Shown: positions 8,722-18,054, counted from the stretch's first letter. The stretch: DNA of 64,000 bases from Anaerolineae bacterium (GCA_022820125.1 JAJEGA010000117.1:1-64000), one strand, 5' to 3'. The notes: generated from the sequence alone by a model not told the origin. Translations and numbers: made by a program.

Positions 8722-9171
8722 CTAATCGCCCAGCAATTCCCAGCGTCTGAGAAGCGCATCCAGCGCGAGCAGGTAGCCGCGCCAGCCGAAACCGGCGATC
8801 TGCCCGAGACAGACGCCAGCCAGCATCGACTTGTGGCGGAACGATTCGCGACCGTGCACATTGGAAATATGCACCTCAATGACGGGCAAATCGATCGCGC
8901 TGATAGCGTCGCGCAGGGCGATGGACGTATGCGTGTAGGCGCCCGGGTTAAAGACGACGCCATCAGCCCATTCGCGGGCGTCGTGCAAGAGGTCGACGAG
9001 CTCGCCCTCATGATTTGACTGCGCCGTTCGCAGTTCAAGGCTGTAGGGGGCGATGTGGCGCTCGGCAGCTTCATTGATATCGGCCAGCGTTGTATCGCCA
9101 TAGACTTCGGGCTGGCGCGTCCCCAGCAGGTTCAGGTTCGGCCCATGCAAGAGCAGAATGCGTTTGGTCAT
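8722..9171 (-). CDS. aroQ: 3-dehydroquinate dehydratase, type II
   Basis: Third shikimate-pathway step, dehydroquinate to dehydroshikimate. 149 residues from ATG 9171, the normal size of the dodecameric type II enzyme. [16 protein letters not shown] carries the catalytic Tyr and Arg near the N-terminus; [16 protein letters not shown], the His in [10 protein letters not shown] and the following Arg are present. It starts 17 bp after the aroKB stop and is the last gene of the aro cluster. Confidence 0.96.
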   Translation of the reverse strand: MTKRILLLHGPNLNLLGTRQPEVYGDTTLADINEAAERHIAPYSLELRTAQSNHEGELVDLLHDAREWADGVVFNPGAYTHTSIALRDAISAIDLPVIEVHISNVHGRESFRHKSMLAGVCLGQIAGFGWRGYLLALDALLRRWELLGD

Positions 9172-9188
9172 TTGAGAATCATTCCTGA

Positions 9189-10706
9189 TTACAAAACCGC
9201 GCAGATCTCGTCTTTCGGCAGTCCTTCGATAACGGCGGCTTCGCCCAGCTTCTTGAGCACGACCAGCCGCGATTTGCCCGCCTTCCATTTTTTGTCCGTG
9301 GCCATCGCCGCATACCAGCGCTCCGGGTCCAACGCGATATCAGTCGGCAGCTCAAGGCGCCACATGATCTTCAGGATGCGCTCGACCAGCCCGTCGTCAA
9401 TGAAACCCAAATTGCGCGATAGGCGCGCCGCCTTGACGATGCCTATAGCGACCGCCTCGCCATGCGGGATGGCGTATTCCGTCGCCTTCTCGATAGCGTG
9501 GCCGAAGGTGTGGCCCAGGTTCAAATGAGCGCGTATGCCCCGTTCATAGGGGTCGACCTCCACGACATCTATCTTGACTTGCACCGCCTGCCGGACCAGT
9601 TGCTCGGCGGCGTCCAGTTGCCACAAGTCAGGATTCAGGAGCGGGGGCTGCGCGATCAGCCCATGCTTGATCACCTCAGCCATGCCGCAGCGCCATTGCA
9701 GTTGCGGCAGCGTTTGCAGGACATTCGTATCGATGATGACGCTGCGCGGCTGCTTAAAGGCGCCGATCAAGTTCTTGCCTTGCGGCAGATCGACCCCGAC
9801 TTTGCCGCCCACGCTGGAATCGACCATCGACAGCAAGGTAGTGGGAATCTGCAGCAAATCGACGCCGCGCATGTAGGTGGCGGCGACGTAGCCAGCCATG
9901 TCGCCAATGACGCCGCCTCCCAGCGCGACAATGGTTGTGCCGCGGTCAGCGCCCAAGGCGAGCAGCTCATCGTAGATTCTTCGCACAGTGTCCAGATTCT
10001 TGTGGGCTTCGCCATCGCGCGCGATGATCAGATTGGCTTTTGGCAAGCTGCGGACGAGCGTCTCGCCATAGAGCGGCGCCACGGTCTCATTTGTGATCAC
10101 TACGACATGACCGGCCAAGCCAAGCGATTCGGCTTCCCCGCCCAGCTGATCCAGCAGCCCGCTCCCGACATGAATCGGATAACCGCCGCCATCCGGGGTA
10201 TGAACGTAAAGGGCGCCACTATCAAGCGCCGCAATCTCGCCTGCGATCTCCTCAGGCGTCTTGCCGCTGGTCAGAATCTGATAGGGCATCATCGCATAGG
10301 CTTCGCGCCGCGCTTCAAACAGGCTCTCCCAACCGGCTGCCAGCGGGCGATTCGCATTCTCCGCCAGGCGCTCGCGAATATCGGCTTTGCTCGCGTTCAG
10401 GCAGACGACCAAACCGCTTCGAATCATCGTAGCGCGCATGGCTTCGTCGATCAATGCGCCGCCGCCGGTCGCGATAACCAAGCCGTTGCGCAGCGCCAAC
10501 TCATATATCAGGCGCCGTTCCAGCGCGCGGAATTCGTCTTCGCCGCGGCGCGCGAAGATTTGCGGAATCGTCATGCCGGCGCGCGCTTCAATCACGGCGT
10601 CCATATCGACGAATTCGCGCTTGAGCCGGCGAGCGAGGCGCTGCCCGACCGTGGTTTTGCCGGTCCCCATAAAGCCGGTGATAACGATATTAGTCGCGAA
10701 ATTCAT
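9189..10706 (-). CDS. aroKB: Fused shikimate kinase / 3-dehydroquinate synthase
   Basis: A bifunctional protein of 505 residues covering steps 5 and 2 of the shikimate pathway. Residues 1-165 are shikimate kinase: P-loop GFMGTGKTT at 11-19, DMD for shikimate binding, and GGGAL. From about 170 the dehydroquinate synthase follows: NAD-binding [32 protein letters not shown], the metal ligands in GMAEVIKHG and [13 protein letters not shown], then HGEAVAIG. Start ATG 10706 overlaps the aroC stop as ATGA, so the two are translationally coupled. The fusion puts two non-consecutive steps on one chain; the same fusion is known in some Chloroflexota. Confidence 0.96.
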   Translation of the reverse strand: MNFATNIVITGFMGTGKTTVGQRLARRLKREFVDMDAVIEARAGMTIPQIFARRGEDEFRALERRLIYELALRNGLVIATGGGALIDEAMRATMIRSGLVVCLNASKADIRERLAENANRPLAAGWESLFEARREAYAMMPYQILTSGKTPEEIAGEIAALDSGALYVHTPDGGGYPIHVGSGLLDQLGGEAESLGLAGHVVVITNETVAPLYGETLVRSLPKANLIIARDGEAHKNLDTVRRIYDELLALGADRGTTIVALGGGVIGDMAGYVAATYMRGVDLLQIPTTLLSMVDSSVGGKVGVDLPQGKNLIGAFKQPRSVIIDTNVLQTLPQLQWRCGMAEVIKHGLIAQPPLLNPDLWQLDAAEQLVRQAVQVKIDVVEVDPYERGIRAHLNLGHTFGHAIEKATEYAIPHGEAVAIGIVKAARLSRNLGFIDDGLVERILKIMWRLELPTDIALDPERWYAAMATDKKWKAGKSRLVVLKKLGEAAVIEGLPKDEICAVL

Positions 10707-11887
10707 ACATCGTATCCGAAGCGCCATTCACAGTTGTCCATCGGCAGGTCTTCCAGCCGATTGCGCCGCAGCGATTCAAAGCGCGGGCGCATTTCTTCCA
10801 GGCTGTCGCCGCCGAGCTTCTCGAGCAGGGCGTCGGCCAGCACAATCGCCATCATCGCCTCGCCGACGGGTACGGCGCGCGGCAGGGCGCAAAAATCGCT
10901 GCGTTCATATACTGTCGGATTGGCTTCGCCCGTCGCCAGATCGACAGACTGGGCGCCGCGCAGCATCGTCGAGATCGGTTTCATGGCGACGCGGACGATG
11001 AGCGGCTCGCCAGTCGTGATGCCGCCTTCCAGCCCAGCGGCGCGGTTGCTGCGGCGGGACAAGTTGCCAGCCTCATCGACGATGATGTCGTCGTGCACTT
11101 GCGAGCCGCGCTTGCCCGCATTCTCAAATGCCGAGCCGATTTCCGCGCCTTTCATCGCTTGAATGCTGACCATCGCGGCGACCAGCCTGCCATCCAGCTT
11201 GCGGTCGTAATGCACGTGCGAGCCGAGGCCCGGGGGCAAGCCTTGCGCCACCACCTCGAAGACGCCGCCCAGCGTATCCTTGTCGATCTTGATCTGCCGG
11301 ATCGCGTCGTGCATCTTCTCAGCCGCGGCCGGATCGGGGCAGCGCACATCATTGTCTTCGTTGCGGGCGATGCGCTCCGCGATTGACATAGCGGACAAGT
11401 CGGCGATGACAGCGCCAAGCTGCGAGACATAGCCATCGACCCTTATGCCAAATTCAGCAAGGTACTTCTTGCAGATGGCGCCTATGGCGACGCGCATGGT
11501 TGTCTCGCGCGCGCTCGCTCGCTCAAGCGACAGCCGCAGCTCGCGGTAGCCGTATTTCAGAGCCCCGGTCAAATCGGCGTGCCCGGGCCTTGGCGTGGTA
11601 ATTGGCGTGATGTCGCGCTCTTTCCAGCTTCTAAAATCGCGATTGCCCACCTGCAAGGCGATGGGCGCGCCAGTCGTCATGCCGTTCATCAGGCCCGAGG
11701 TGATGACGATGCCGTCCTTCTCGATCTGCATACGCCCGCCAGAGCCGTAGCCCTTCTGCCGCCGGCGCAGATCAATGTTGATATCTTCCGCCGACAGCGG
11801 CAAGCCGGCCGGCATGCCCTCGAGAATGGCGGTTAGCCCGGGACCGTGGCTTTCGCCGGCGGTGAAGAATCGAATAGGCATAGGCAT
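10703..11887 (-). CDS. aroC: Chorismate synthase
   Basis: EPSP to chorismate with reduced FMN; the last shared step. 394 residues. N-terminal FTAGESHGPGL, then RRQKGYGSGGRM, RPGHADLTGALKYG, RASARETTMRVA and the C-terminal RSDFCALPRAVPVGEAM are canonical. Two in-frame ATGs lie 6 bp apart (11887 and 11881); AAAGGA from the end of aroE serves either. It abuts aroE with no spacer and overlaps aroKB by 4 bp. Confidence 0.97.
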   Translation of the reverse strand: MPMPIRFFTAGESHGPGLTAILEGMPAGLPLSAEDINIDLRRRQKGYGSGGRMQIEKDGIVITSGLMNGMTTGAPIALQVGNRDFRSWKERDITPITTPRPGHADLTGALKYGYRELRLSLERASARETTMRVAIGAICKKYLAEFGIRVDGYVSQLGAVIADLSAMSIAERIARNEDNDVRCPDPAAAEKMHDAIRQIKIDKDTLGGVFEVVAQGLPPGLGSHVHYDRKLDGRLVAAMVSIQAMKGAEIGSAFENAGKRGSQVHDDIIVDEAGNLSRRSNRAAGLEGGITTGEPLIVRVAMKPISTMLRGAQSVDLATGEANPTVYERSDFCALPRAVPVGEAMMAIVLADALLEKLGGDSLEEMRPRFESLRRNRLEDLPMDNCEWRFGYDV

Positions 11888-12730
11888 TTATTCCTTTGGC
11901 GCGTTTGCCAGCGCTTCCTGCAATACGCCTTGCATCAAGTCTATTGGCGGCGCGACGCCAGTCCACAGTTCAAAGGCGATGGCGCCCTGCCGCGCCAGCA
12001 TGCCCAAGCCGCCGATTGCGCGCCCGCCATGGGCAAGGCACTGCCGCATCAGCACCGTAGTCGCGGGTCGATATACCATATCATATACGGTAATCCCGGT
12101 GGGAAAAGGCAGGTCGTCGATCCAGGGCGACTGATTGACATGCGGATGCAAGCCGGCCGATGTGCAATTGACGATGAGCGACATGCCCTGCGCCGCGGCT
12201 CGGTCGAGCGGCATCACGCGGGGACCGTCGATGGCGGCGGAGACGCGCAAGCGCTCGACGAGACCCTCGGCGCGCGACCGGGTGCGGTTCACGATGGCCA
12301 CCTCCGCGCCGGCGCGATGCAATCCATAGACGGCGGCTCTGGCGGCGCCGCCCGCGCCAAGCACCAGCACGCGCTCGCCGGCGATGGGCACATCATGCGC
12401 GCGCAGATCATTAATGAAGCCGTCGGCATCGGTGTTCGTGCCGATGTTGCTGCGGAAGTCAACCGTATTCACCGCGCCGATCGCGCGCGCTTTTTCATCG
12501 GGCCGCACATATTCCATGATGGCTTCTTTGTGCGGCACGGTTACGTTGATGCCGATGTAGCCATGGTCTCTTGGCTCGCGCAGCCCCAGCCGTAAAATAT
12601 CAGGCGGGATCGACATGGCGTCATAATGCCAGTCGCGCATGTCGAGCGCCTTGAAGGCGGCGTTGTGCATGATCGGGCTCAGGCTGTGCGCCACCGGAAA
12701 GCCAATCACGCCTACTCGGTTGATTGCCAA
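11888..12730 (-). CDS. aroE: Shikimate dehydrogenase
   Basis: NADPH-dependent reduction of 3-dehydroshikimate. 280 residues. Substrate site SLSPIMHNAAF, catalytic Lys in NVTVPHKE, GAVNT, the Rossmann motif VLGAGGAARAAVY and the NADP-selecting NRTRSRAE are all present, with GLGMLARQGA near the end. Start is TTG at 12730 with the strong AAGGGGA 6-7 bp upstream. A palindromic repeat separates it from aroA. Confidence 0.96.
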   Translation of the reverse strand: MAINRVGVIGFPVAHSLSPIMHNAAFKALDMRDWHYDAMSIPPDILRLGLREPRDHGYIGINVTVPHKEAIMEYVRPDEKARAIGAVNTVDFRSNIGTNTDADGFINDLRAHDVPIAGERVLVLGAGGAARAAVYGLHRAGAEVAIVNRTRSRAEGLVERLRVSAAIDGPRVMPLDRAAAQGMSLIVNCTSAGLHPHVNQSPWIDDLPFPTGITVYDMVYRPATTVLMRQCLAHGGRAIGGLGMLARQGAIAFELWTGVAPPIDLMQGVLQEALANAPKE

Positions 12731-12767
12731 CTTGGTCCCCTTATTGCATGCGACTTCTACGCTAGTT

Positions 12768-12794
12768 GCGGGCGACCCAATGGGTAGCCCCTAC
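12768..12794. repeat. Palindromic hairpin repeat
   Basis: GCGGGCGACCCAATGGGTAG-type copy in the 101-bp gap between aroA and aroE. Confidence 0.7.
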
Positions 12795-12831
12795 GGTTTC
12801 GTTCATCACAATTCAGTTATCGAACGAGCCC

Positions 12832-14148
12832 TTAGCTTAAAATCATTCTGGCGCCGCAGCTGATGAGCGCCTCGGCAAAGCCGGGGAAACTGTCGTTGGC
12901 GCAGGCGGCATCGGCGACCAGCGCGCCTTCAGCCGCGATCAAGCCAGCGACGGTCAAGCTCATGGCGATGCGATGATCATCATGTCCATCAACTTTCGCG
13001 CCGGTCAAGGTTTGTGGACCGAGGATGCGGAAGCCGTCTTGGCGCTCCTCGATTTCCGCGCCCAGCTTCCGCAGCTCCCCCGCCATCACGGCGATGCGAT
13101 CGGTCTCTTTGACGCGCAGCTCCTTTGCGTCCCGCACAAGGGTCTCGCCCCCAGCCCGCAGCGCCGCCACCATCAAAATAGGGAATTCGTCAATCATGCG
13201 CACGACGGTTTCGCCGCCGATCTCGATGCCTTTTAGTTGGCTCGTTCGCGCGCGAATATCGCCGATGGGCTCGCCCGCCTGCTCGTCGAGATTGCTGATC
13301 GTGATATCGGCGCCCATCTCGCCCAGCGCGTCGATGATGCCGGTGCGCGTCGGATTCAAGTTGACGCCTCTAATTGTGAGATCGCTATCCGGCGTTAAGA
13401 GACCGGCGGCAAGCAGGAAAGCCGCTGAAGAGACATCGCCCGGCACGGTCATATTCAGCGGCGCCAAACGCTCCTTTGGAGCAAGGGTGATCCTATTGCC
13501 ATCGACGCCGCCTTGGCAGACATCCACACCCAGGGAGCGCAGCATTCGCTCGGTATGATCGCGCGCGGGTCCAGGCTGGATCACTGTGGTCGGCGAATCG
13601 GCGAACAAGCCAGCCAACAGAATCGCGCTTTTCACCTGGGCGCTGGCGACCGGCATCTCGTAGCTGATGCCGCGCAGCGCTGCCGGGCGAATCCGCAGTG
13701 GCGGAGCGCCATCGTTTGATGCGATATCCGCCCCCATAAGCGTCAAGGGATCGGTGATCCGCTTCATCGGCCGGCGTCTGAGCTGGGCGCTGCCATCCAG
13801 CACACTGGGGAAATCTTGCCCCGCCATGATGCCCGCGAGCAGACGAATGCCCGTGCCCGCATTCATCAGATTCAGCGGACGCTCGCTCTCGCGCAAGCCG
13901 CCGCCGTGAATCGTCAAGCTATTGGCGTCGTCCCGTTCGATTCGCGCTCCCAGATCGCGCATCGCGCCCAGCGTCGCTTCGGTATCGCCGGCCGCCAGCC
14001 AATTGCGAATCTCCGACTGCCCTTCGGCGATCGCCGCCAGCATGACCGCCCGATGCGAAATCGATTTGTCGCCCGGCACGGTCACTACGCCGCTCAATGA
14101 TCCGCCGGGGCGAATCCTGAATTGTTCCTGTCTACGCTCTGCTGTCAT
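12832..14148 (-). CDS. aroA: EPSP synthase (3-phosphoshikimate 1-carboxyvinyltransferase)
   Basis: Shikimate-3-P + PEP to EPSP. 438 residues from ATG 14148. PGDKSISHRA near 20, NAGTGIRLL near 90, RRPMKRI, SAQVKSAILLAGL, RDHTERML, PGDVSSAAFLLAA, IDEFPIL and KETDR are seen. Overall wording (PMKRITDPL, LNPTRTG, SQLKGIEI) is nearer the Agrobacterium CP4-like class than the E. coli class, but the PEP-site NAGTG keeps Gly where CP4 has Ala, so no particular inhibitor tolerance can be claimed. The start lies inside the end of tyrA (17-bp overlap). Confidence 0.96.
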   Translation of the reverse strand: MTAERRQEQFRIRPGGSLSGVVTVPGDKSISHRAVMLAAIAEGQSEIRNWLAAGDTEATLGAMRDLGARIERDDANSLTIHGGGLRESERPLNLMNAGTGIRLLAGIMAGQDFPSVLDGSAQLRRRPMKRITDPLTLMGADIASNDGAPPLRIRPAALRGISYEMPVASAQVKSAILLAGLFADSPTTVIQPGPARDHTERMLRSLGVDVCQGGVDGNRITLAPKERLAPLNMTVPGDVSSAAFLLAAGLLTPDSDLTIRGVNLNPTRTGIIDALGEMGADITISNLDEQAGEPIGDIRARTSQLKGIEIGGETVVRMIDEFPILMVAALRAGGETLVRDAKELRVKETDRIAVMAGELRKLGAEIEERQDGFRILGPQTLTGAKVDGHDDHRIAMSLTVAGLIAAEGALVADAACANDSFPGFAEALISCGARMILS

Positions 14149-15016
14149 AATCTCGCGCCCATGTCTTACGCGCCTGTCGGATCGGCTGCAGCGATTCGCC
14201 CAGGCGATGATCGTCACCAGCGATGAGCAGGGTCTCAAGCATCGCCAGCTGCATACGAAACTGCGCCAGCAAGGTGGCGACCGCCTGCGTATTCGTGCTG
14301 AGGATATCGCCCATCATCGTCACATCGCTGGCGGCCAGGCGGCTGGTATCGCGGAATCCGCCGGCGGCCAACTCCCAGTAGGCGGCATCATCGCGCGCTT
14401 GATTGGCGATAGTCGCCACCAGGGTCGCGCTAAGCAAATAAGGCAAGTGGCTGATGCCGGCGACAATCTGATCATGGCGCTCGGCATCCATCTCAATCGG
14501 CAAAGCGCCGAGCGTCTCGACAAAGGAGACCGCGCGCAAGCGGGCAGCCGGCGTCGTGCGGCGCGACGGACAAAGCACAAAGGGACTGCCTTGATAAAGC
14601 GATGCGTCCGATTCTTCGATGCCGCCGTTCTCCTTGCCGGTCATTGGGTGGCCGCCGACGGCGTTGACGCCGATTGGCAGGCTCGCCATCGCCTCGACGA
14701 TATCTTGCTTGGTGCTGCCGATATCGATAACCAGCGTGTTGGAACGCAGGTAGGAGCCGATCCGCATCTGCAGCATCTCGACAATGACGCGCACGGGCGC
14801 CGCCAAGATAACCACATCGGCTTGATTGACGCCTTCGTACAAGTTGTCGCTGGCGCAATCCACCATGCCGCGCTCCAGGGCATAGCAGCGGGCGCCTTCA
14901 TCATGATCAACGCCGCTGACAAAATCGGCATGAGCGCGCATCGCCAAAGCCAGCGAGCCGCCCATCAGCCCCAAGCCGACAATCGCCAAATGGCGCGCGC
15001 GGAAACCGTTGGACAT
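14132..15016 (-). CDS. tyrA: Prephenate dehydrogenase
   Basis: Oxidative decarboxylation of prephenate to 4-hydroxyphenylpyruvate, the tyrosine branch. 294 residues. Rossmann motif GLGLMGGSLA near 15, DIGSTKQDI near 100, GGHPMTGKENGG near 120 with the catalytic His region, and HDQIVAGISHLPYLLS near 190. No C-terminal ACT domain is present, so feedback by Tyr on the enzyme is less likely, which fits the RNA-level tyrosine control upstream. The ATG overlaps the aroH stop (TGATG). Confidence 0.95.
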   Translation of the reverse strand: MSNGFRARHLAIVGLGLMGGSLALAMRAHADFVSGVDHDEGARCYALERGMVDCASDNLYEGVNQADVVILAAPVRVIVEMLQMRIGSYLRSNTLVIDIGSTKQDIVEAMASLPIGVNAVGGHPMTGKENGGIEESDASLYQGSPFVLCPSRRTTPAARLRAVSFVETLGALPIEMDAERHDQIVAGISHLPYLLSATLVATIANQARDDAAYWELAAGGFRDTSRLAASDVTMMGDILSTNTQAVATLLAQFRMQLAMLETLLIAGDDHRLGESLQPIRQARKTWARDYDSRA

Positions 15017-15396
15017 CAGGCGCGCTCCGTCCTGTCGTCCAGCGCCAGGTCAGGCCGAAGCACGACGGCGCCATGCAGGAAGACATGCTGAATCTCGTCC
15101 AAGGGCTTGTCGGTGTTCCAGTGGATCAACACACGGACGCACATGGGCAAGCCGTGTTTCACATCCGCTTCCTGAAAACCCATCAGGGCGGTGCGCGTCC
15201 AACCCATATCGCGCGCGGCTTTTGCGGGAAAGGTATCATCCAACTCCGGCGTCGCGCTGAACAAGACGCTGGCCACATCGTCCTCGATAATGCCGTTGCG
15301 GTCGATCATGACGCGCAGCAGTTCCTGAGTCGCTTCGAGAATCGCCTGGTTTGAATTGGACTCCACGGTTGTGGCGCCGCGTATGCCTCGTATCAT
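15016..15396 (-). CDS. aroH: Chorismate mutase, AroH type
   Basis: Chorismate to prephenate. 126 residues from ATG 15396 (MIRGIRGATTVE). This is the trimeric AroH fold: RGIRGATTVE at the N-terminus, LFSATPELDDTFPAKAAR, and the C-terminal HVFLHGAVVLRPD with its active-site Arg. AGGAG lies about 13 bp before the ATG, and a TTG further up (15426) is less likely. It is the first gene after the tyrosine attenuator and overlaps tyrA by one base. Confidence 0.95.
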   Translation of the reverse strand: MIRGIRGATTVESNSNQAILEATQELLRVMIDRNGIIEDDVASVLFSATPELDDTFPAKAARDMGWTRTALMGFQEADVKHGLPMCVRVLIHWNTDKPLDEIQHVFLHGAVVLRPDLALDDRTERA

Positions 15397-15428
15397 GATG
15401 GTTAAGACTCTCTCCTGTTTAAGCAAAT

Positions 15429-15460
15429 AAAAAAGGCGCCGAGTGTTTCACTCTGCGCCC
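15429..15460 (-). terminator. Attenuator terminator upstream of aroH
   Basis: On the minus strand GGCGC-A-GAGTG, loop AAA, CACTC-G-GCGCC, then TTTTTT: five plus five base pairs with a single A-G mismatch and six T. It lies after the leader peptide stop and about 33 bp before the aroH ATG. Its 5' arm can instead pair with ACTCGCGCT at 15499-15507 (nine pairs, one bulge), the expected antiterminator. Confidence 0.85.
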
Positions 15461-15489
15461 TTGTTTGTAGTTTGTGTCAGCGTAGGATT

Positions 15490-15576
15490 TCAGTTGGCAG
15501 CGCGAGTCACCCGAGACCGGTCTATGCAGTTTGGGTAATAATAATAACGAAAACTGAAAATGTGTAAATTGCGCAT
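15490..15576 (-). CDS. Tyr/Phe leader peptide of the aro-tyr operon attenuator
   Basis: A 28-codon reading frame from ATG 15576 to TGA 15490, with an AGGCGG-like site just before the ATG. Residues 7-15 read FSFRYYYYP: two Phe codons and four consecutive Tyr codons (TAT TAT TAT TAC). It begins about 30 nt after the predicted transcription start and ends 30 nt before a U-tailed terminator. The layout is that of a ribosome-mediated attenuator: with charged tRNA-Tyr the ribosome moves on and the terminator forms; stalling at the Tyr run would free 15499-15507 to pair with the terminator 5' arm. This is read from sequence; the exact 1:2 pairing could not be resolved. Confidence 0.83.
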   Translation of the reverse strand: MRNLHIFSFRYYYYPNCIDRSRVTRAAN

Positions 15577-15611
15577 GTCCGCCTACAGGCATTATTTCAT
15601 ATTGGGTAACT

Positions 15612-15640
15612 ACATTATCTCTATTTCAATGGCTTGTCAA
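15612..15640 (-). promoter_or_regulatory. Predicted promoter of the aroH-aroQ operon
   Basis: Perfect -35 TTGACA at 15635-15640, 17-bp spacer, -10 TAATGT at 15612-15617. Transcription would start near 15605, about 30 nt before the leader peptide ATG. Confidence 0.7.
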
Positions 15641-15669
15641 GAGAATGCTTTACGGAGAGCGATGAAGCT

Positions 15670-15858
15670 GCGGCGGGCGACCCGATGGGTAGCCCATACA
15701 GATTGCGTTGCGGTGGGTGACCCGATGAGTAGCCCTACATTTTACGCTGCGGCGAGCGACCAGATGAGTAGCCCCTACAATTTACGTTGCGGCGGGCGAC
15801 CCAGTGGGTAGCCCCTACAGATTGCGCTGCGGCGGGCGACCCAGTGGGTAGCCCCTAC
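15670..15858. repeat. Five-unit tandem array of the palindromic repeat
   Basis: Five copies start at 15670, 15710, 15749, 15789 and 15829, a period of about 40 bp. Each has the GCGGCGGGCGACC...GGTAGCCCCTAC core plus a short AT-rich linker (attgcgt/tttacgt). It lies between the end of trpA and the aro promoter; units 4 and 5 are almost identical, which suggests recent amplification. Confidence 0.85.
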
Positions 15859-15867
15859 ACCGGCCCA

Positions 15868-16671
15868 TCACTCCTGGCTGGCGGCGAAGATATCCCTCGC
15901 CAGCGCATGCATCTCATCGAAGCCCCGCTCCCAAGCTCGGATGAGCGCCGAAGCGACGATGAAGCCATCGGTCAAGCCACGCAGCTGGCGGGCGTGCGCC
16001 GGACTGCTGACGCCGAAGCCCAGCACCAGGGGCATCTCGGTCTTCGCTCTTAAGCGGGCGATGTAGTCGGTCAGGTAAGCTGGCAATTCCTTGCGCGCGC
16101 CGGTGATGCCGGTCAGCGATACGACATAGATGAAGCCGGTGGCGTTAGCGGTCGCCATCTCGATGCGCTCGTCATTGCTCGTCGGCGCCAGGAAGAAGAT
16201 CAGCGCCATGCCCGCGCGCGCGCAGCTATCGGCGAAGAGCGCCGCTTCCTCCGGCGGCAGGTCGGGCACGATCAAGCCGTCAGCGCCAGCGTCGCGGGCG
16301 TCGCGCACGAAGCGGTCGGCGCCGTAAGCCACCAGCGGATTGGCGTAGCTCATCATCAGCATCGGCTGGCTGAGGCCCCTTGCGCGCAGTTGTCGCACGG
16401 CATCGAGGCACAGGCGCACGGTCGCGCCTTGCTCTAGCGCGATTTGCGTGGCCGCCTGTATTGTGGGGCCATCGGCGATGGGATCGCTGAAGGGCATGCC
16501 GATTTCAAAGCCGTCCACACCCAAGGCGGCGACCGCTTCGATGGCGCACAGCGATTCGTCGTAGTCTGGATAGCCGATGCAGAAATAGGGCATGAAGGCG
16601 GCGCGGTTCTGCTTTTTCGCGCGCGCGAACATTGCGTCCAGAGCGGCTGTGCCTTGTGATTGTCGCGTCAA
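15868..16671 (-). CDS. trpA: Tryptophan synthase alpha subunit
   Basis: Cleaves indole-3-glycerol phosphate to indole and G3P. 267 residues. GFEIGMPFSDPIADGP near 50-65 contains the catalytic Glu and Asp; LMMSYANPL, GLIVPDLPPEEA, SLTGITGARKE and LGFGVSSPAHAR follow in order. Start is TTG 16671 with GGAG eight bases upstream; an ATG nearby is out of frame. It follows trpB after a gap holding two palindromic repeats and is the last trp gene. Confidence 0.96.
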   Translation of the reverse strand: MTRQSQGTAALDAMFARAKKQNRAAFMPYFCIGYPDYDESLCAIEAVAALGVDGFEIGMPFSDPIADGPTIQAATQIALEQGATVRLCLDAVRQLRARGLSQPMLMMSYANPLVAYGADRFVRDARDAGADGLIVPDLPPEEAALFADSCARAGMALIFFLAPTSNDERIEMATANATGFIYVVSLTGITGARKELPAYLTDYIARLRAKTEMPLVLGFGVSSPAHARQLRGLTDGFIVASALIRAWERGFDEMHALARDIFAASQE

Positions 16672-16688
16672 TGGACATTCTCCTCAGT

Positions 16689-16757
16689 GGGCGGACGAGC
16701 CACGTGCTCGCCCCTACAGATTTCGCGTTAGGCGGGCGACCCGCGGGTTGCCCATAT
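16689..16757. repeat. Two palindromic hairpin repeats
   Basis: Copies at 16689-16717 (variable arm GAGCCACGTGCTC) and about 16731-16757 (CCGCGGG centre) in the trpB-trpA gap. Confidence 0.7.
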
Positions 16758-16807
16758 ATTTTGTGTTATTGCGGGCAATTCAGCGAACGCCTCGAAAATG
16801 TGTGCAT

Positions 16808-18031
16808 TCAGTTTCCCAATATGCCGATGACGGTATCGAGGTCTTTGTCGCCGCGGCCGGAGAGATTGACCAGCAGCACACTGTCACGCGGCATTGTCGG
16901 CGCTCGCTTGATCGCCTCGGCGACGGCGTGCGAACTCTCGAGCGCGGGGATGATGCCTTCCATTTTGCTCAAGACCTGAAAGGCTTCCAGCGCGTCGACA
17001 TCGGTCGCCATCGTGTAATAGGCGCGTTCCAATTGCCGCAAGTGCGCGTGTTCCGGTCCTACCGACGGGTAATCCAAGCCGGCTGACACGCTGTGCGTCT
17101 CCATAATTTGCCCATCATCATTTTGCATGACATAAGAGCGCGTGCCATGCAAGATGCCGGGGCGGCTGATATCCAAATCGGCGAAGCGGGCCGCGTGTTC
17201 CCTGCTTTCGATGCCATGCCCGCCAGCTTCGACGCCAATCAGCTCGGTATTCTCATCATCGCGAAAAGCATGGAATAGCCCGATGGCGTTGCTTCCGCCA
17301 CCGACGCAGGCGATGCAGGCATCGGGCAACTGACCCGTCAGCGCTTGAATTTGATCGCGCGCTTCGACGCCGATGATGCTTTGGAAATCGCGCACCATCA
17401 TCGGATAAGGATGCGGGCCCAGCGCCGAACCGAGCAGATAAAAGGTCGTATCGACATTGGTGACCCAGTCGCGCATCGCTTCATTTATCGCGTCTTTCAG
17501 TGTGCGGCTGCCGCTCTCGACCGGGATCACCTCGGCGCCCAGCAGCTTCATGCGGAAGACGTTGGGCTGCTGCCTGCGGATATCGACCGTGCCCATGTAA
17601 ACGTGGCATTCCAAGCCGAGCAGCGCCATGGCGGTCGAGGCGCCGACGCCGTGCTGCCCCGCGCCAGTCTCGGCGATGATGCGGCGCTTGCCCATGCGCT
17701 TCGCCAGCAAGCCCTGCCCCAGCGCGTTATTGATCTTGTGCGCGCCAGTATGCGCCAGGTCTTCCCGCTTGAGGTAAATCTGCGCGCCGCCGAGCGCCTC
17801 GCTCAGCCGGCGAGCGTGACTGATCGGCGTGGGCCTGCCGGTGTAAGTCCGCTGTAAATGGCGCAATTCGCGATGAAAAGCAGGATCCGCAATCGCTTCG
17901 TTGTAAGCCGCTTCCAATTCGTCCAGCGCCGGGATGATCGTCTCTGGCACAAAGCGCCCGCCAAATTCGCCGAAGTATCCACGCGCATCGGGCAAGTCGC
18001 TGAGGTCAGTGCGGATGTACAAGTCTGTCAT
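16808..18031 (-). CDS. trpB: Tryptophan synthase beta subunit
   Basis: PLP enzyme joining indole and serine. About 407 residues. [13 protein letters not shown] at the N-terminus, the PLP lysine in [17 protein letters not shown] near 90, [11 protein letters not shown], the phosphate-binding [13 protein letters not shown], and LSGRGDKD at the end identify the TrpB1 type that pairs with TrpA. ATG 18031 is favoured over GTG 18037 because AGAGGA sits about 9 bp before it. Confidence 0.97.
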   Translation of the reverse strand: MTDLYIRTDLSDLPDARGYFGEFGGRFVPETIIPALDELEAAYNEAIADPAFHRELRHLQRTYTGRPTPISHARRLSEALGGAQIYLKREDLAHTGAHKINNALGQGLLAKRMGKRRIIAETGAGQHGVGASTAMALLGLECHVYMGTVDIRRQQPNVFRMKLLGAEVIPVESGSRTLKDAINEAMRDWVTNVDTTFYLLGSALGPHPYPMMVRDFQSIIGVEARDQIQALTGQLPDACIACVGGGSNAIGLFHAFRDDENTELIGVEAGGHGIESREHAARFADLDISRPGILHGTRSYVMQNDDGQIMETHSVSAGLDYPSVGPEHAHLRQLERAYYTMATDVDALEAFQVLSKMEGIIPALESSHAVAEAIKRAPTMPRDSVLLVNLSGRGDKDLDTVIGILGN

Positions 18032-18054
18032 GGTCACGCATCCTCTTGGTTATT

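Noticed and set aside
12832..14148. Glyphosate-tolerant type EPSP synthase
   Set aside because: Although CP4-like in wording, the NAGTG site keeps Gly where CP4 has Ala, so tolerance cannot be claimed from sequence.
15560..15811. 83-residue plus-strand frame across the tandem palindromes
   Set aside because: The translation is repeat-derived (peptides like WVAPT); no start signal or homology. The minus-strand leader peptide and promoter explain the region better.
15670..15858. Possible CRISPR array
   Set aside because: The constant part is the palindrome itself and the linkers are near-identical AT-rich spacers of about 10 bp, not unique spacers; no cas genes.
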